Shown: positions 1 through 11,991 of the stretch, in pieces | How positions within the stretch are numbered: position 1 is the stretch's first letter | How the letters are laid out: each line of letters starts with the position of its first letter | Source of the DNA: Balanoglossus misakiensis | Taxonomy: Eukaryota; Hemichordata | Assembly (NCBI GenBank): GCA_040954595.2 | Contig: CM082595.2 | Span: 3,224,001 to 3,288,000, forward strand | Direction of reading: 5' to 3' | Length of the DNA: 64,000 nucleotides | Made by a program: the position numbers and the translations under genes | The notes under the pieces: generated by a model | Databases searched by the model: none | Seen by the model: the letters and a program-made list of their open reading frames with translations, nothing else | What the model was told of the DNA's origin: nothing

Positions 1-3000
1 GTGATGCACAAGTAACCAAGTTGCCTTGAACTCTGAAAACAGCACAGTTCTCTGCCCGCCTAGCCATTGTAGCAACACACATAAGAAAACATGGTGTCCA
101 TTTCAGTTGTTCTGAACCCAAACATATTTCTGGTAACATGTGGGTGAACTATTGATCAAAACGATGGCCAATGTCCATTCATTGGCGAAATTATTAAATG
201 GGGTCGGCTCCATATGCCCCAATGTGAACAAAAGCATTCAGAGGCTTCAATGCTCCCATATGATACAACCAAGGAATTGATGATCTAATTTGCATATCTA
301 TTTCCAATATTTTCCTTTCACATCACAGATGACAGCAGTTGTCTGCTACCCACAATTGTGAGCATTTAATATCTGGCAAAAATGCCTATAATTTGAACAT
401 TACATTAGTTCAAACCATGATCAAAATTTTCATATTATGATGAAATAATGTTAAATGATATACATATTATCTGAAACCATGCAGAAGATGTGGCCTTCAT
501 ATTTGATAAACATATTATTAGATTTCCGACACTGCTTGTTGGGCACGGATGGCCAATGCTGATGCGACCTTGAAATCTCATGCTCGATAAAAGGCTTGGA
601 CACAATGCGGTTCCATCACAAGGCCTTGTTTACCTGTTTACAGAAGAGATTGACCAGCCCAATCCACCGGCAGGAAGTCCCGCATGATTTCAACTCAATT
701 GATCGGAGGGGGAAGTCCAGAACCGACCCCCCCCCCTCCCCTCCCCTCCAAAACCCAAAAATCTTTTCTCATACAATGAATCTAGCTTGTATTCGACGCG
801 ACTTGTGGTGATTAGATTGGAGGTACATTTATTATTCACAAATATACACAGTGGGCATGTGTCTTCGACCCTGAAGATGTACTTCACATGAATTAAGGCC
901 GTTTCAATTCAACGAGGTCATTCTACTGAAATTATTACCACAGAGAAATTGGACACGCCGCACCGTCTGAATGAAGAAGTCACACGAATGAAGAAATAAA
1001 ATGTTATTTTGTTCTCTTAGATTTGAGCAACGGGAAACTATAAGCCTGACCTGCCCACGCCGGGTTCCGTCACTGCTGATTCACAATGTGACCGGCTAAA
1101 TTTTGGGTGTGTGTGACTGTGTGAGTGGACCGACAACGTTATTGATCGGGGAGCGAGGACAAAGAAATTGGATTCGACAATGAATGGATGTGAAAATCCA
1201 CGGAGACCGGATTGTGGGCCATATTAGGGCGAAAACGTGGTTCCCTTCCCCTCAAATCTCACCATATAACACACGAAGTCGCTAGAAGTGGTTTGTGTTG
1301 AAAAACAGAGATGTTTTCTGGATATATTTGGGAATATTCGTCAGCCACGAACAAAAAACGGAAAGTCCCCCCCCCCCTTTCCAGCTGTTAACTCATTTGC
1401 GGGCGCGCAAAATACCGCTATTTTCCAATGAAAAGCAAGGTAATTAAAATTAAAACGACAACTCAACATGTAAAATAACACAAGTAGTTCACGTGTGATA
1501 AGAATGTTGAATAAGAACAAAATTTAGACCTGAATTTGAACAGAAAGGAGAAAAAAACCCGCTGGATGGAATAAATGCGAGTGTACGTGAATAAAATTTT
1601 ACACGGTGTGAAAAACAGAATTATGCGAACATGTACTTACACAAAAGAACGTTGGTCTTTGGGAGATGTAAATGACTTAAAACGGACGTTGGCTGTTCGC
1701 CCTGTGATACTCGTCTTCTTGTGCCAAATTCTGACGGCCCCGTACGTGGTCACTCAATAAAATACCGACAATAAATGGTTACTCAAGGACCCGTAGGAAG
1801 AAAACAAAACCAATATGGCGTAGCAGGTCAAGGCAGGACATCACGTGACCCCGGCCGCCACCACAGTCTTCCTTTTCTTCGAACACGTTCTTTTTGATGA
1901 GTAAAATAATACCAAACCAAAAAATAGGAGAACTCTTATGAATATCTACTAATCTTCTCTTGTTATTTCACAATTTTCGCCCATTTTACATCGTTTTATG
2001 TGCGGCCTGGAAAGCTTCCCCTCACTCTCAATCCCACCACCCCTGCCTAGCAGTCACACCGTCTGTGACGTCACCATGTGAGGTTAATACGTAGTAATAC
2101 GTACGTACATACTAGGAAACACAAAAAGCCTTGTGTATGTAAGTTGTTTTTACGAAACCCGCACCAGTATTGGTGGTGAAACGCGTCCGATTAATCACCC
2201 CTGACCCAGACCAAAGTTTTCTATGACTCAAGAACCTTGTATTCTCTTGTCCCTTGGTCGGTCACGAACTACTTTACAGTCGTTTACAATTTACAAGGTG
2301 GACTTGGGTTGAAAATTATTTTTGTTTATCATTTACTGATTAGGGCCTAGGGTAATTCATTTCAAATGCACGTGGAAAATGTTTATATGATTTCTTAAAT
2401 TGTATTTTACAACTATACATAGACTGAAACTGTGGAACTTAATTTATGGGAGTACCACATACGTTGTCTAAGAAACTATAAAGCGGGTGACCCGCATCTG
2501 AAAATCAAAAGTAGAGTGATTACGTCATCACGAATTGTTTTTAATTCTTGAGTATTCTCTCCGTCGCGAAGAATGACTAATTACAATTCCGCTGCCACGC
2601 CTGAATTTTGTGAATTCGGTAATTAGTTACAGAAACAATGCAATAGTCACCAACTTCACACATAGCCGCGGCTGGTTTGTATTCTTTGTTATGTCAAAGG
2701 CCATAAGCGGGTCACCCCTATCTCTGCTTCATGAGATAGCGGATCATCTTATACGTCACAACAATACCCGCGCAAGCGCAAGCAACACACCTTTCAAGCT
2801 CCGCCGCGTTTATGGACATAGACGCGTTTCGCCGGAAGTGATAAAAGCATATTCCACGAAACGTTGTCACAACTTGATTCAAACACGCAATATGTAGTAC
2901 GTACAATAAACCCACCGTGCTGATGAATAATTAGAAATTCCTCGTCGTAGAACATACTTCCTCCGCATACATACCTTCCATACGGATATCCGATTGAGAA

Positions 3001-4485
3001 AAAAAATCATATCATTTTAATACGACTTAAAGTAGCCTATATCATGGTTGTTTGACCATCAGGTGGTTGACCAATTGGCCGTCAATGACCTATTGTGCAA
3101 GAAAGCTAGGAACAGGGGCGAAGTAGGCGTTTTCATAACCACAAATCTTACTTTTATGGCAATAAATATACATATAATAATAATAACCATAATAAATAAT
3201 AAACACAGAAAAATACTTTATTAATTTCTTGATTAATACATTACTTTTTTCATATTTACTAATAGTGTATCATTATTTTGTTTGGTTGTTTATTTATTAT
3301 TGTCGTCCTTGGATTGCCACGGAACACACTGTGATGTCAGTGCAGTGTAATGTACCAGCTGTAATAGTTCTGATTCAATCCTTATATAGTAACACATGCG
3401 TCTCCGCCACGTTCGAGGTCAGGTTATGGACACTATCGGGGTTTGACTGAACTTGACCGCTGATGAAAGGCAGTGACACTGACTTTTGCAGTGACGGGTA
3501 GCAACTCGAAGTTCAAGGTGAGTCGATGGAAAGTGCAATTCATGCATGTGTTGCGCGTGACAATGGCTTGTCGAGCAGGTGATGGATTGAAGTTGACTAC
3601 TAGATAACAGTTGACATGCAGGCCTAGTCTGGCGAGCGACCCGACATGTGAACGTGGAAAAACTGCCTGTTGTCTTACTCTGAGACCATGCTAGGACAAT
3701 ATGATGGCAGACTATTTATTATTTGCGGTGGATATACCAAAGGAATGCACATCCCGTAGACGTGATGCCTGGATCCCACGTCACCTGTGATCTAGCTCGC
3801 AATACGGAACGAACCCCAATTATCACGATATCGGTTAATAAACGCAGACAGATTTAAAAGGGGATTGCATAACCCACTTTCCCAACTTACAGTTTTAAAG
3901 TCTCAGAAATATATTTACAGACGAACCTACCCTTTCCGAGATATAAGTCACATGCCGACCCTTCAATAAACCTAAACTGGTGATACATGTACATGTACCA
4001 TTTAACACAAAAGAGAAACATGACGTTACTTTATTTACATAACCGATGACAATTGCGCTTTACATGAACATAGTGATAGTTTTTTTTAATTGCTTATAAA
4101 ATTAAGTGTTCATCATGATTGATTTTTCAATGACTCTAACCTCGAGTATTACCTTGAACAGGACGATTACCGTGATAAAGAGCGGGTGAAGGACGCCCCC
4201 ATTGAAACGTTGCCGCGCCTATAAATCTTTTGATGGGTAATAATACACGAACTTGCGATCTCTAACAAGCTGTGCACGATTGACAGCGATAAAAAATGGG
4301 TCACTCCCAGATTGGCATGGCGATAGCCAGGGCAGTACGTGCCCTGTGGCCGCTATCCGAAGTGCGGTGGTGTTAAAACGATGGTACCCACAAACGCGTG
4401 GCTTTCAATTCCTAAATTCTGTCATCCAAATACAATGCAATATCCCTATTACACACACACGCACACACAACTTCTAGGCAAACGT

Positions 4486-4555
<70 letters not shown>

Positions 4556-4705
4556 AACGTTGATGATGACGATGATGATGATGATGAATGATGATGAAGA
4601 AGAAGAAGAAGATGATACTAGTACACTCTCCGCATACTATGCGCGTGATGCATGCTGCCCTCAACGTCGAATATCTGATTTGAGCTGATCACCGAGTCCA
4701 TCATC
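1..4705. other. Intergenic region, no gene recognised
   Basis: No open frame here has recognisable domains, credible splice sites or more than about 95 codons. The stretch is A+T-rich, with short homopolymers (a C run near 1369-1378) and ACGTAC-rich patches near 2090-2110. It probably holds the upstream region of the carrier gene that starts at 4706, but I cannot point to a promoter. Confidence 0.6.
4486..4612. repeat. (GAT)n microsatellite
   Basis: A pure GAT/ATG trinucleotide run covers about 4486-4556. It then decays through interrupted GAT units into GAA units to about 4612. It lies roughly 100 bases upstream of the carrier start codon. The poly-Met and poly-His frames across it are artefacts of the repeat. 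Confidence 0.95.
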
Positions 4706-7700
4706 ATGGCGTCCAACGGCAAACCGAAGAGCCAACCTCCTCAGATCCCAAACGGTATAAAATTCTTCTTTGGAGGAACTGCAGGGTAAGTGACCGCCTC
4801 ATTGAAACCTTGAACTTCAGGAGCTTTGGGTCTTATCGCTGAGGGCTTATGATTTGGCGAGATAGAGGGATCATGCCACGTTTAAATACACCCCATCAAC
4901 GTCAAACTCATCGCCAAATGATGTCACTGCCAATGATCACAAACATTTTCAACTTCGACTAGATTGCGGGTCGTTTGTGGTCATCAAAAGCATAAAATGG
5001 CATGATCGCGGTAGCAGTCATAATCACGATAGTCAATTTTTGGACACAAATTTGATTTGACCTCATCTGTTGTCCCAGACATGTCCGTATCACCAGCTGA
5101 TGACTACGTCCCGTACGTACGTACGTACGACCGGCCATCGACCCATTTGCGTGACCCATTCTGAAGGTCAACTTGCCCTCACGTAAACACGATCGGCCCG
5201 TCATATCGAAGTTTTTAAGCAGCCGATTCTCATTCTTCTGTATCGGGCTTTGAGTTATTCTGGAAATGGAAGAATTTGGCCCATTTTTAGTTCTTAAGGA
5301 TTAAATTAAAAAACACCAGGAGAAATGGCCGTGAGACCAGTGCAGCCAACCCATTGAAGGCTATTGTTTGCTGTACAGCACAATAAAGTAGTGACCTCTA
5401 TATCACACCACACTGCTCTGCCCTATGGCATTGTTCCCCCCCCCCCGACCTGAGATGCCTTGGATTCATCTTTTATATCAATGACAGGAAGTATAATCAT
5501 CTTCAAATTCGTGTGGTGATGAAATCAGTATCTCACGTCATTTCTCTGTCTTTTTTGGCATTCAGATGTATGGCTACGATGTTTGTCCAGCCATTGGATC
5601 TGGTCAAGAATCGTATGCAGCTAAGTGGTAAGGGTTATCTTTATTTACATATTGAGGTTGAAATCCAAGTGTCAAATGAGAGGCAGTTGCCCATTGGACG
5701 CTTGCCCTAACCCAGTCCCTAACATTGGCCGTGATTGGTCGTTGGAAAACTCCCAAGTGGTAAAACACTGTTTGTGAATTTTTTAGGTGAGGGCGGAGCT
5801 GCTCGTCAATACAAGACCAGTGCACATGCCTTGGTTAGCATTCTGAGAAATGAAGGGGTGTTCGGGATCTACACAGGGTGAGTAAAAACACTATCTATTC
5901 ATCCCTTTTATTTTTCCTGACATGGAATACTCCATTTATCACATCAAAGTGAGTAGGTTATTCCACTTTTGGATAGGTAAGACCTCTGAAGAGGAAAGTG
6001 GGGTGAAACACTGTGTTTGCAATTAAGATTGAGGGTACTTACCATTCTTTTCACATAGAATGTACAGTGCTCATGGAAAATCAATGATCTAATGATATTT
6101 TCTTGATTTCATTGCATTCAGTCTGTCAGCTGGTCTGCTGCGTCAGGCTACATATACCACCACAAGACTGGGTGTCTATACGATGCTGTTTGACATGTTT
6201 AAGAGGTGAGTCGCAGTCTACATTCTCTCTGAGAATTACCCATTTCACTGAAGTTGAAGACCTGTCTGATTCTCCCTTCTAGTCAAATTTGATTACTGTA
6301 ACACGCTGACAAAATCAGTTCTCAAAAAAACATTTGCCAATTTTACCATATTTCAGTACTACTATGTAGCCAGCTGCCCATTCATTTTTTTTTTCACATT
6401 TCTTTGTAGCCCTGATGGAACCCCTCCAAACTTTTTCATGAAGGCAGTGCTAGGTAGGTGGTAATTATGATCTGTTAGTTTCCTGCTTTTGTATAGTTAT
6501 ACTTCCCGTGTTGTATCAACCGCCTGTCTTGTTCCATCCAGGTATGACTTCTGGTGGTGTAGCGGCCATGGTGGGGACTCCGGCTGAGATCTCTCTCATC
6601 AGAATGACAGCTGATGGCAGGTAAGACAAGCTGATTTCAATTCATTTCACTCTCAAAATGCAAATTTTCTAATCCAGCTCAAACAATCTACGGTCAAACC
6701 TGTGTTAGTTGCCATGTATATATTAAATGACCTTAATCTTTGCAGATTGCCTCCTGAACAGAGAAGGGCATACAAGAACGTCTTTGATGCTTTGTACAGA
6801 ATTGTCAAGGAAGAAGGGGTGTTGACATGCTGGAGGGTGAGTTTTACCCCTACACCACCATGGTTTTGCCCAAAAACCCATTGTTTTGTATGGTAAAGTT
6901 GGATCTCTATACAGGGACCTGGGGGTGAGAGGGTTAAAGCAGTATGTGCCTCAGGGACTGTGGGAAGTTTTCTGATACACTTTGTAATAACTCTATGAGC
7001 GGCTCAGAAAGGAAGATATGATGAAGGTCAGATAAAGGTCAAAGCTGAAGTGTGTTTCTTTTCATTCTTCAGGGAGCCACACCGACTGTTGTTCGAGCCA
7101 TGGTTGTAAATGCAGCTCAATTGGCATCTTACTCACAGGCAAAGCAGATGTTACTATCAACAGGTAAGAATAATTGTAAATGCAACACATCTTGTAGTGC
7201 TGGTGTTGTTTATGTCTGCTGTGAAAATTACCCCTTTAAAGATGTCTACATGGCTCATACGTCATTCTTTCTTTTATAACAGCTTATTTCCGTGACAACA
7301 TCATGTGTCATTTTGTGGCTAGTATGATCAGTGGTCTGGTCACCACAGCCGCCTCCATGCCTGTGGACATCGCAAAGACAAGAATACAAAACATGAAAAT
7401 GATCGATGGTGTACCAGAATATAGGGGAGCATTTGTAAGTATGGATAGTCTTGAACTCTGTCGTTTGTTTGTTTGTTTATTTTAGGGGGTGGGGTACAAT
7501 TGTGCCATCTAAGCCAATTGTTTATGATGCAAGAAATTTAGAAAATAGCAATTTAAAGATACAGGATTGATTAAAAGTTATGTTGATGGCCCTTTGATTT
7601 TTGTCAAGGTTTCCAAAAATGTCCGATAGAGGGCTCACTACAAAGATTTATTTTCAAAGACTGGGTTTTCAAGTTGTTTGTTTTTCCCTTTCCAGGATGT

Positions 7701-7863
7701 TCTCAGCAAGACGATGAGGAAGGAGGGATTTTTCAGCCTGTGGAAGGGTTTCACTCCGTACTACATGAGACTGGGTCCGCACACAGTTCTGACGTTCATT
7801 TTCCTTGAACAAATGAATGCCTTCTACCGGAGACGGTTCATGAACTGGACTGGCGATTCCTAG
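4706..7863 (+). CDS. SLC25A11: Mitochondrial 2-oxoglutarate/malate carrier
   Basis: Inner-membrane antiporter exchanging 2-oxoglutarate for malate, part of the malate-aspartate shuttle. Ten coding exons: 4706-4785, 5566-5627, 5787-5877, 6122-6205, 6410-6453, 6542-6620, 6746-6836, 7073-7163, 7283-7434, 7696-7863. They join in frame to 313 residues; vertebrate SLC25A11 is about 314. Three mitochondrial-carrier repeats are visible. Signature P-x-D/E-x-x-K/R helices occur as QPLDLVKNRMQLSG (repeat 1), GTPAEISLIRMTADG (repeat 2) and MPVDIAKTRIQNMKMIDG (repeat 3); the last is nearly identical to the vertebrate protein. The C-terminal segment with SLWKGFTPYYMRLGPHTVLT is also diagnostic. The ATG at 4706 gives the usual short, proline- and lysine-rich N-terminus. 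All introns are GT/AG. Paralogues such as the dicarboxylate carrier fit less well. Confidence 0.96.
6869..6937 (+). repeat. Copy 1 of a ~70-bp interspersed repeat
   Basis: Lies in intron 7 of the carrier gene. It shares the ordered blocks aacccattgttt, tatggtaa, gttgga, gggtgaaaggg-like with copies at 41082-41155 and 51741-51813. All three lie in introns of unrelated genes. The family is not named from sequence alone. Confidence 0.75.
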
Positions 7864-9216
7864 TTTTTCCCAGGGGGTGGGGGAAAACAAAATCAAACAG
7901 CTGTGGGGAAAATTAGCAACATGATGAGGTCGCTTGGTGTCTGATTTGCGGTAGTGGTGGTGATGGTTACCATGGAGACATTATTTACATAACAGTAGTT
8001 GTCATGGCAGTGTTGACTCCCCCAGGTCAAAGGTGATGAAATTGCCCATAGCAGTAAATGTTTGACATTGTGTTGAAAGCAGTTGGCACAGTGGTAGATA
8101 CAGCTCACCCCAGTGTGGTAATAGGGTCCCCACGCTAAAATATGCTTGACCAAAATCATCAAATTTAGAAATGCTCGACCAAATTCATCAGGCTTCAAAG
8201 GCAAGGTTGTTGTGCTTGAAAGGTTTGTTAATTGTAGCTGGATTGTTTTGTAAGTTACAAATTTATTGCATGCTAATTTGTCATTTCTAGATCATGAATA
8301 TGTTGTCAGGTTTGTTTCAATGTATCATATCTGTGTTGCTTGTTTATATGCAAATTACTCTTCATATGATTTATGACCCCTGACCTCTATTTTTTTAACC
8401 TTTCAACCCTGACACCATAGCCAGTATTATTAGATACAACCCGCGTCCCACACAGCATTCACTGAAGTGATGAAATCACCGGTAGATCCCAGTCGAGAAA
8501 ATCAACGCCGAGTAAAAGTGACATGACAACCAGATGAGATAAATAATCACCCTTTATTGAGAAAAATTACACTCAACTGATTGTGAGATGGCCAAACTTG
8601 ACTTCAGAGAAATTCATGTTGTGTCACAAAGGATGGCAAGATGGCCTACTCACTAAAAAAGCGGTGCTTTCTGTTAACAGATAAAACTTTATCAGCAAAC
8701 TATAGAAGTACTGTGTATACAATGGTTTGAGTTATTCAAATAGCATGAGAAGTACAAAATGTAGGAGTCACATGGTTCTCCTTTCTCTTGATAAGCTAAA
8801 TATGCAGTTTAATGCTAATTATTTGTTTCGTACATGTTTTGTGTTTGCCAGCTTTCTCTTCAGGAGCGGCCATTTTGAATACCCACAATGCAATGTGAAT
8901 TTCTCTTAACTATTGAACTTTATTGGTTGGTACATTTTGGGTTGTTCTCTCTGTTTTCTCTTGTTGAATTCAGTGTTTATTTTCTTGGCTTGGCCAGTAA
9001 GTACCACAAAAATCACAGTTTTTCTAATCTATGTTTAGAGAAGTCCTTGATTGACGTGTATGCATTTGTGATGTCCGCATTTTTTTTGTAGTCGGAATAT
9101 TAAGACCATGGAAAACCTGTTTCTGTATTTGGAATGGACTTCTCTCTGAAATATGCTGTATGGCACACAGCAATAAACTTAGGTGTTTGGTAGTATGTGT
9201 TAAACAACAGAATAAA
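7864..9216 (+). other. Probable 3' UTR of the carrier gene / intergenic
   Basis: No coding features. Plus-strand AATAAA hexamers occur at 9172-9177 and 9211-9216, which would imply a 3' UTR of about 1.3 kb. A minus-strand AATAAA (TTTATT at 8929-8934) could serve the convergent TRIM gene, so the two 3' ends may overlap. This is inference from hexamers only. Confidence 0.3.
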
Positions 9217-9322
9217 TATTAACACATAGAAATGTGTGACAGTAAAAATATGTGTTGTGCTTCTGTATTTCTGAGAACAACAGACAAGACTGTGTCCAAG
9301 AAGCAAACATTCTGTATTTACA

Positions 9323-9530
9323 GTAGTAATCGTACAGTTATGTACAGAAGACGTCACTTGACATGATAGTGTACGTTTCATTGTCTCACAAGATAGTAAT
9401 CGCAGTTATGTACAGAAGACGTCACTTGACATGATAGTGTACGTTTCATTGTCTCACAAGGTAGTAATCGCAGTTATGTACAGAAGACGTCACTTGACAT
9501 GATAGTGTACGTTTCATTGTCTCACAAGGT
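9323..9530. repeat. Three-copy 68-70 bp tandem repeat
   Basis: Three consecutive, nearly identical copies begin at about 9323, 9393 and 9461 (periods 70 and 68). They share the core cagttatgtacagaagacgt and a gtgtacgtttcattgtctca block. The array lies downstream of the TRIM-NHL stop codon, probably in its 3' UTR. Frames reading across it on the minus strand are not credible genes. Confidence 0.93.
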
Positions 9531-9710
9531 GTTGTTGTCATGGTTATCGGAGACTCGACTCTCGTCATTAGCGACAATGTCACCTGCGTGATGTGAGACT
9601 GGTGATAAACTGATTTAGAAATTCCCCAGTGACTGGTTACATCACAGAGGCATGTTGTTTGGGTTTTGACGTTACTGACGTCACGTGGGGTGGGCTCTGG
9701 ATGGGTTCCT

Positions 9711-11885
9711 TCAGCAGTGCATGTATTTGTACTTGTGAATGACATGTTCGTCAAAGTCTGTGACAAACACGTGACCATCATCGGTGACAGCGATACTTTC
9801 CCAGTGAGTACCTTCGCCGCCGTTAATCTCACTGATCAGCTTCTCGTCTGATGTGAACACTGCAATCTTGGAGGAATACACGTTTGCTGTACGTTTTTGT
9901 TCCACTACAATAATTTGGCCATACTTGTCGATGCACAGTGCACGAGGACTGTCACACTGACATGCAGGACCCCAATGAGAACCAAATCTGCGAAGTGGTC
10001 TATCTCTCGCATCATACCACTGGATGAATCTACCATCCAGGTCGCATACAGCTACTTCATTCTCAGCATTCACAGCAAGACTGTATGGTTTCTCAAGTTG
10101 GCCGAGTCTTTTTCCTTTATTACCAATCTGTCTGACATATGTCCCATTCATGCTAAACACAAATATACAGGCTGCATCTAAGTCAGAAACTAGAATGTGC
10201 TCATGGTGATCCGTAGCCACTGCATAGGGATTTTGAAAGCACTTGTATGTTAACTCATAGACATAGCTATCATATCGGACATACACAGTTTTCACTGTCG
10301 GTGAAATAGTAACGATTGGCTGTTCACCATGTTTCAGAGCAATACCTGTACAGCTTACTTCTAAGATACGCTGTAAATCACCAAGTTGGTTTGTAATTTG
10401 GATTCTACCGTTATCGGCATCAGCTACCCATACATTTTGGTTTGAATCACATGCGATTCCCCAAGGTCTTTTGAACTCTCCATCATTAGACCCTTGACCT
10501 CCAAAAGTCAGTACAGGTTCATTGTTCAACACATGGATGCAGTGTTCACTGTGATGAGGAGAGAACCCCTCGGACTCAATGTCTACTCTCAAAATGTGAT
10601 CACCTGTAGTCTGCGGTCTGAACACGATGTCCGTGGTGTAGTCGTTACATGGCTGTATGCGACATGGTACAGTCACGTCGTCGTCATCCACCACTGCGGC
10701 CTTGATGTTGACCGCTGTTGGCGAAATGCCGAAGTGGATCACACTGGCAATACTCGTACCTGCTTTAAACACGGTTGAGGGCGCTTGTACTGAAGGTGCG
10801 ACAGCCGCGGTGTTCAAATTTACAAGGGTTGGTACGATTCTGTGAAAGGACGCTTTTGCCTGTTGATTTTCAGTGACTGATATTTTGGGTTTCTTCAATT
10901 GTGATATCTCATCATGAAAAATATCTGTCAGACTATGAAGACTGTCTGACATTAGTTTACGTACAGACAAGAATTCTACATCACTACCCTCTGCCATGCC
11001 ACGTTCGCTAATGCTTACCGCCTTCTGTAGTCGTTCCATTCTATCTTTCAATTTAGCTCTCTCTTTCTCAAACTTGTCACCAAACTGGTTGTACAGAAGT
11101 CGTAGTTTTAGCTTGTGTTTCTCTTTGTCGGCCAAGAGGTGTGCTATCATTTCTTCATATGTTTCATCCAGCATTTTGCAGTCGGTGTTGTAGTCCTCTT
11201 TCAAGCTGTCTACAAGATCGTTATATTCAGAACTTTTCTCAGCCATGCTTTGGAACTTTCTCACAGCTTCGTCTAATGTGTCATTAAACTCTCTTCTGTA
11301 TTTTGGGACAATGTCTTTGGGGTCCTTTACCCTGTGATTTGCGTGAGTAAGAACTTTGCATTTCTCACATACGGGCACTTTACACTCAATGCATACATCT
11401 GTCATGTTAGAAGCGTGTGCGTGGCACTGCACTGGTCTCTTGTAAAACATAGGCTTACTCTGCGAAGCATCACCTCGCAACTCATCGAGATACACGACAC
11501 CTTGCCGATGCCTGATATTGCCAGCAACATGGTTGTCGAGGCATGGATCACACAAAAACGTGGAATGCTGTTCACACCAGGCCACAGCTCCCCGTCGGGC
11601 ATCTCGGCAGTTTCTGCAGCTGACAAAGTCTCGTTTATTATAAAGCGTGAAGAAGTCATAGTAATTGTTTGAGAGAAAATCGTCGGGTAAAGAGTAAATG
11701 TCAGTTCTTCTGAAGTTCGTGATTTTGTCGTCGACGGGACACTTGAAGCGTTGTCGTTCGCCGTACTCTTGTTTGAGGCAGCGAAAACAGACTGAATGCA
11801 GACAGGGCAGAAGTTTGAGTCCTGTCGGACGTGCCCTACAACTGCAACACAGTGTTGGCTGTGGTAGTTCCTCTGCGAATGCCAT
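9711..11885 (-). CDS. TRIM-NHL family protein (RING, B-boxes, filamin-like, NHL)
   Basis: Likely a tripartite-motif E3 ubiquitin ligase or RNA-binding regulator of the TRIM2/3/71-like architecture; 724 residues in one uninterrupted frame. RING about 13-52: C13-x2-C16, C28-x-H30-x2-C33-x2-C36, C49-x2-D52. Two B-box-like zinc modules follow at about 85-130 and 150-195 (CRNCRDARRGAVAWCEQH; CHAHASNMTDVCIECKVPVC). Then a coiled coil (about 205-300), a filamin/ABP280-like region (about 365-455) and NHL beta-propeller repeats to the C-terminus (e.g. KRPWGIACDSNQNVWVADAD). The open frame extends upstream only through a TTG. The bases before the ATG form a pyrimidine-rich tract ending in CAG, so I read a 3' splice site there and start at the ATG (11885), with a non-coding upstream exon. 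The last RING ligand is Asp rather than Cys. I cannot assign a one-to-one vertebrate orthologue. Confidence 0.9.
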   Translation of the reverse strand: MAFAEELPQPTLCCSCRARPTGLKLLPCLHSVCFRCLKQEYGERQRFKCPVDDKITNFRRTDIYSLPDDFLSNNYYDFFTLYNKRDFVSCRNCRDARRGAVAWCEQHSTFLCDPCLDNHVAGNIRHRQGVVYLDELRGDASQSKPMFYKRPVQCHAHASNMTDVCIECKVPVCEKCKVLTHANHRVKDPKDIVPKYRREFNDTLDEAVRKFQSMAEKSSEYNDLVDSLKEDYNTDCKMLDETYEEMIAHLLADKEKHKLKLRLLYNQFGDKFEKERAKLKDRMERLQKAVSISERGMAEGSDVEFLSVRKLMSDSLHSLTDIFHDEISQLKKPKISVTENQQAKASFHRIVPTLVNLNTAAVAPSVQAPSTVFKAGTSIASVIHFGISPTAVNIKAAVVDDDDVTVPCRIQPCNDYTTDIVFRPQTTGDHILRVDIESEGFSPHHSEHCIHVLNNEPVLTFGGQGSNDGEFKRPWGIACDSNQNVWVADADNGRIQITNQLGDLQRILEVSCTGIALKHGEQPIVTISPTVKTVYVRYDSYVYELTYKCFQNPYAVATDHHEHILVSDLDAACIFVFSMNGTYVRQIGNKGKRLGQLEKPYSLAVNAENEVAVCDLDGRFIQWYDARDRPLRRFGSHWGPACQCDSPRALCIDKYGQIIVVEQKRTANVYSSKIAVFTSDEKLISEINGGEGTHWESIAVTDDGHVFVTDFDEHVIHKYKYMHC

Positions 11886-11991
11886 AGCTGTCAAGGAAAG
11901 ACAAGGAATTTCGGTTTACCTTGCAAACTAACCACAGTCACACCTTTCTGAACCCTAGATAATCTACAAAGCTTGAGTATCGCAACATACA

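Noticed and set aside
4449-4688. Poly-Met and poly-His open frames
   Set aside because: They are translations of the (GAT)n microsatellite.
9446-9832. Minus-strand 128-residue frame overlapping the TRIM 3' end
   Set aside because: It reads through the 68-bp tandem repeat and is out of frame with the NHL domain.
11886-11894. Upstream TTG start for the TRIM-NHL protein
   Set aside because: These bases form the end of a 3' splice site; the ATG at 11885 is the natural start.
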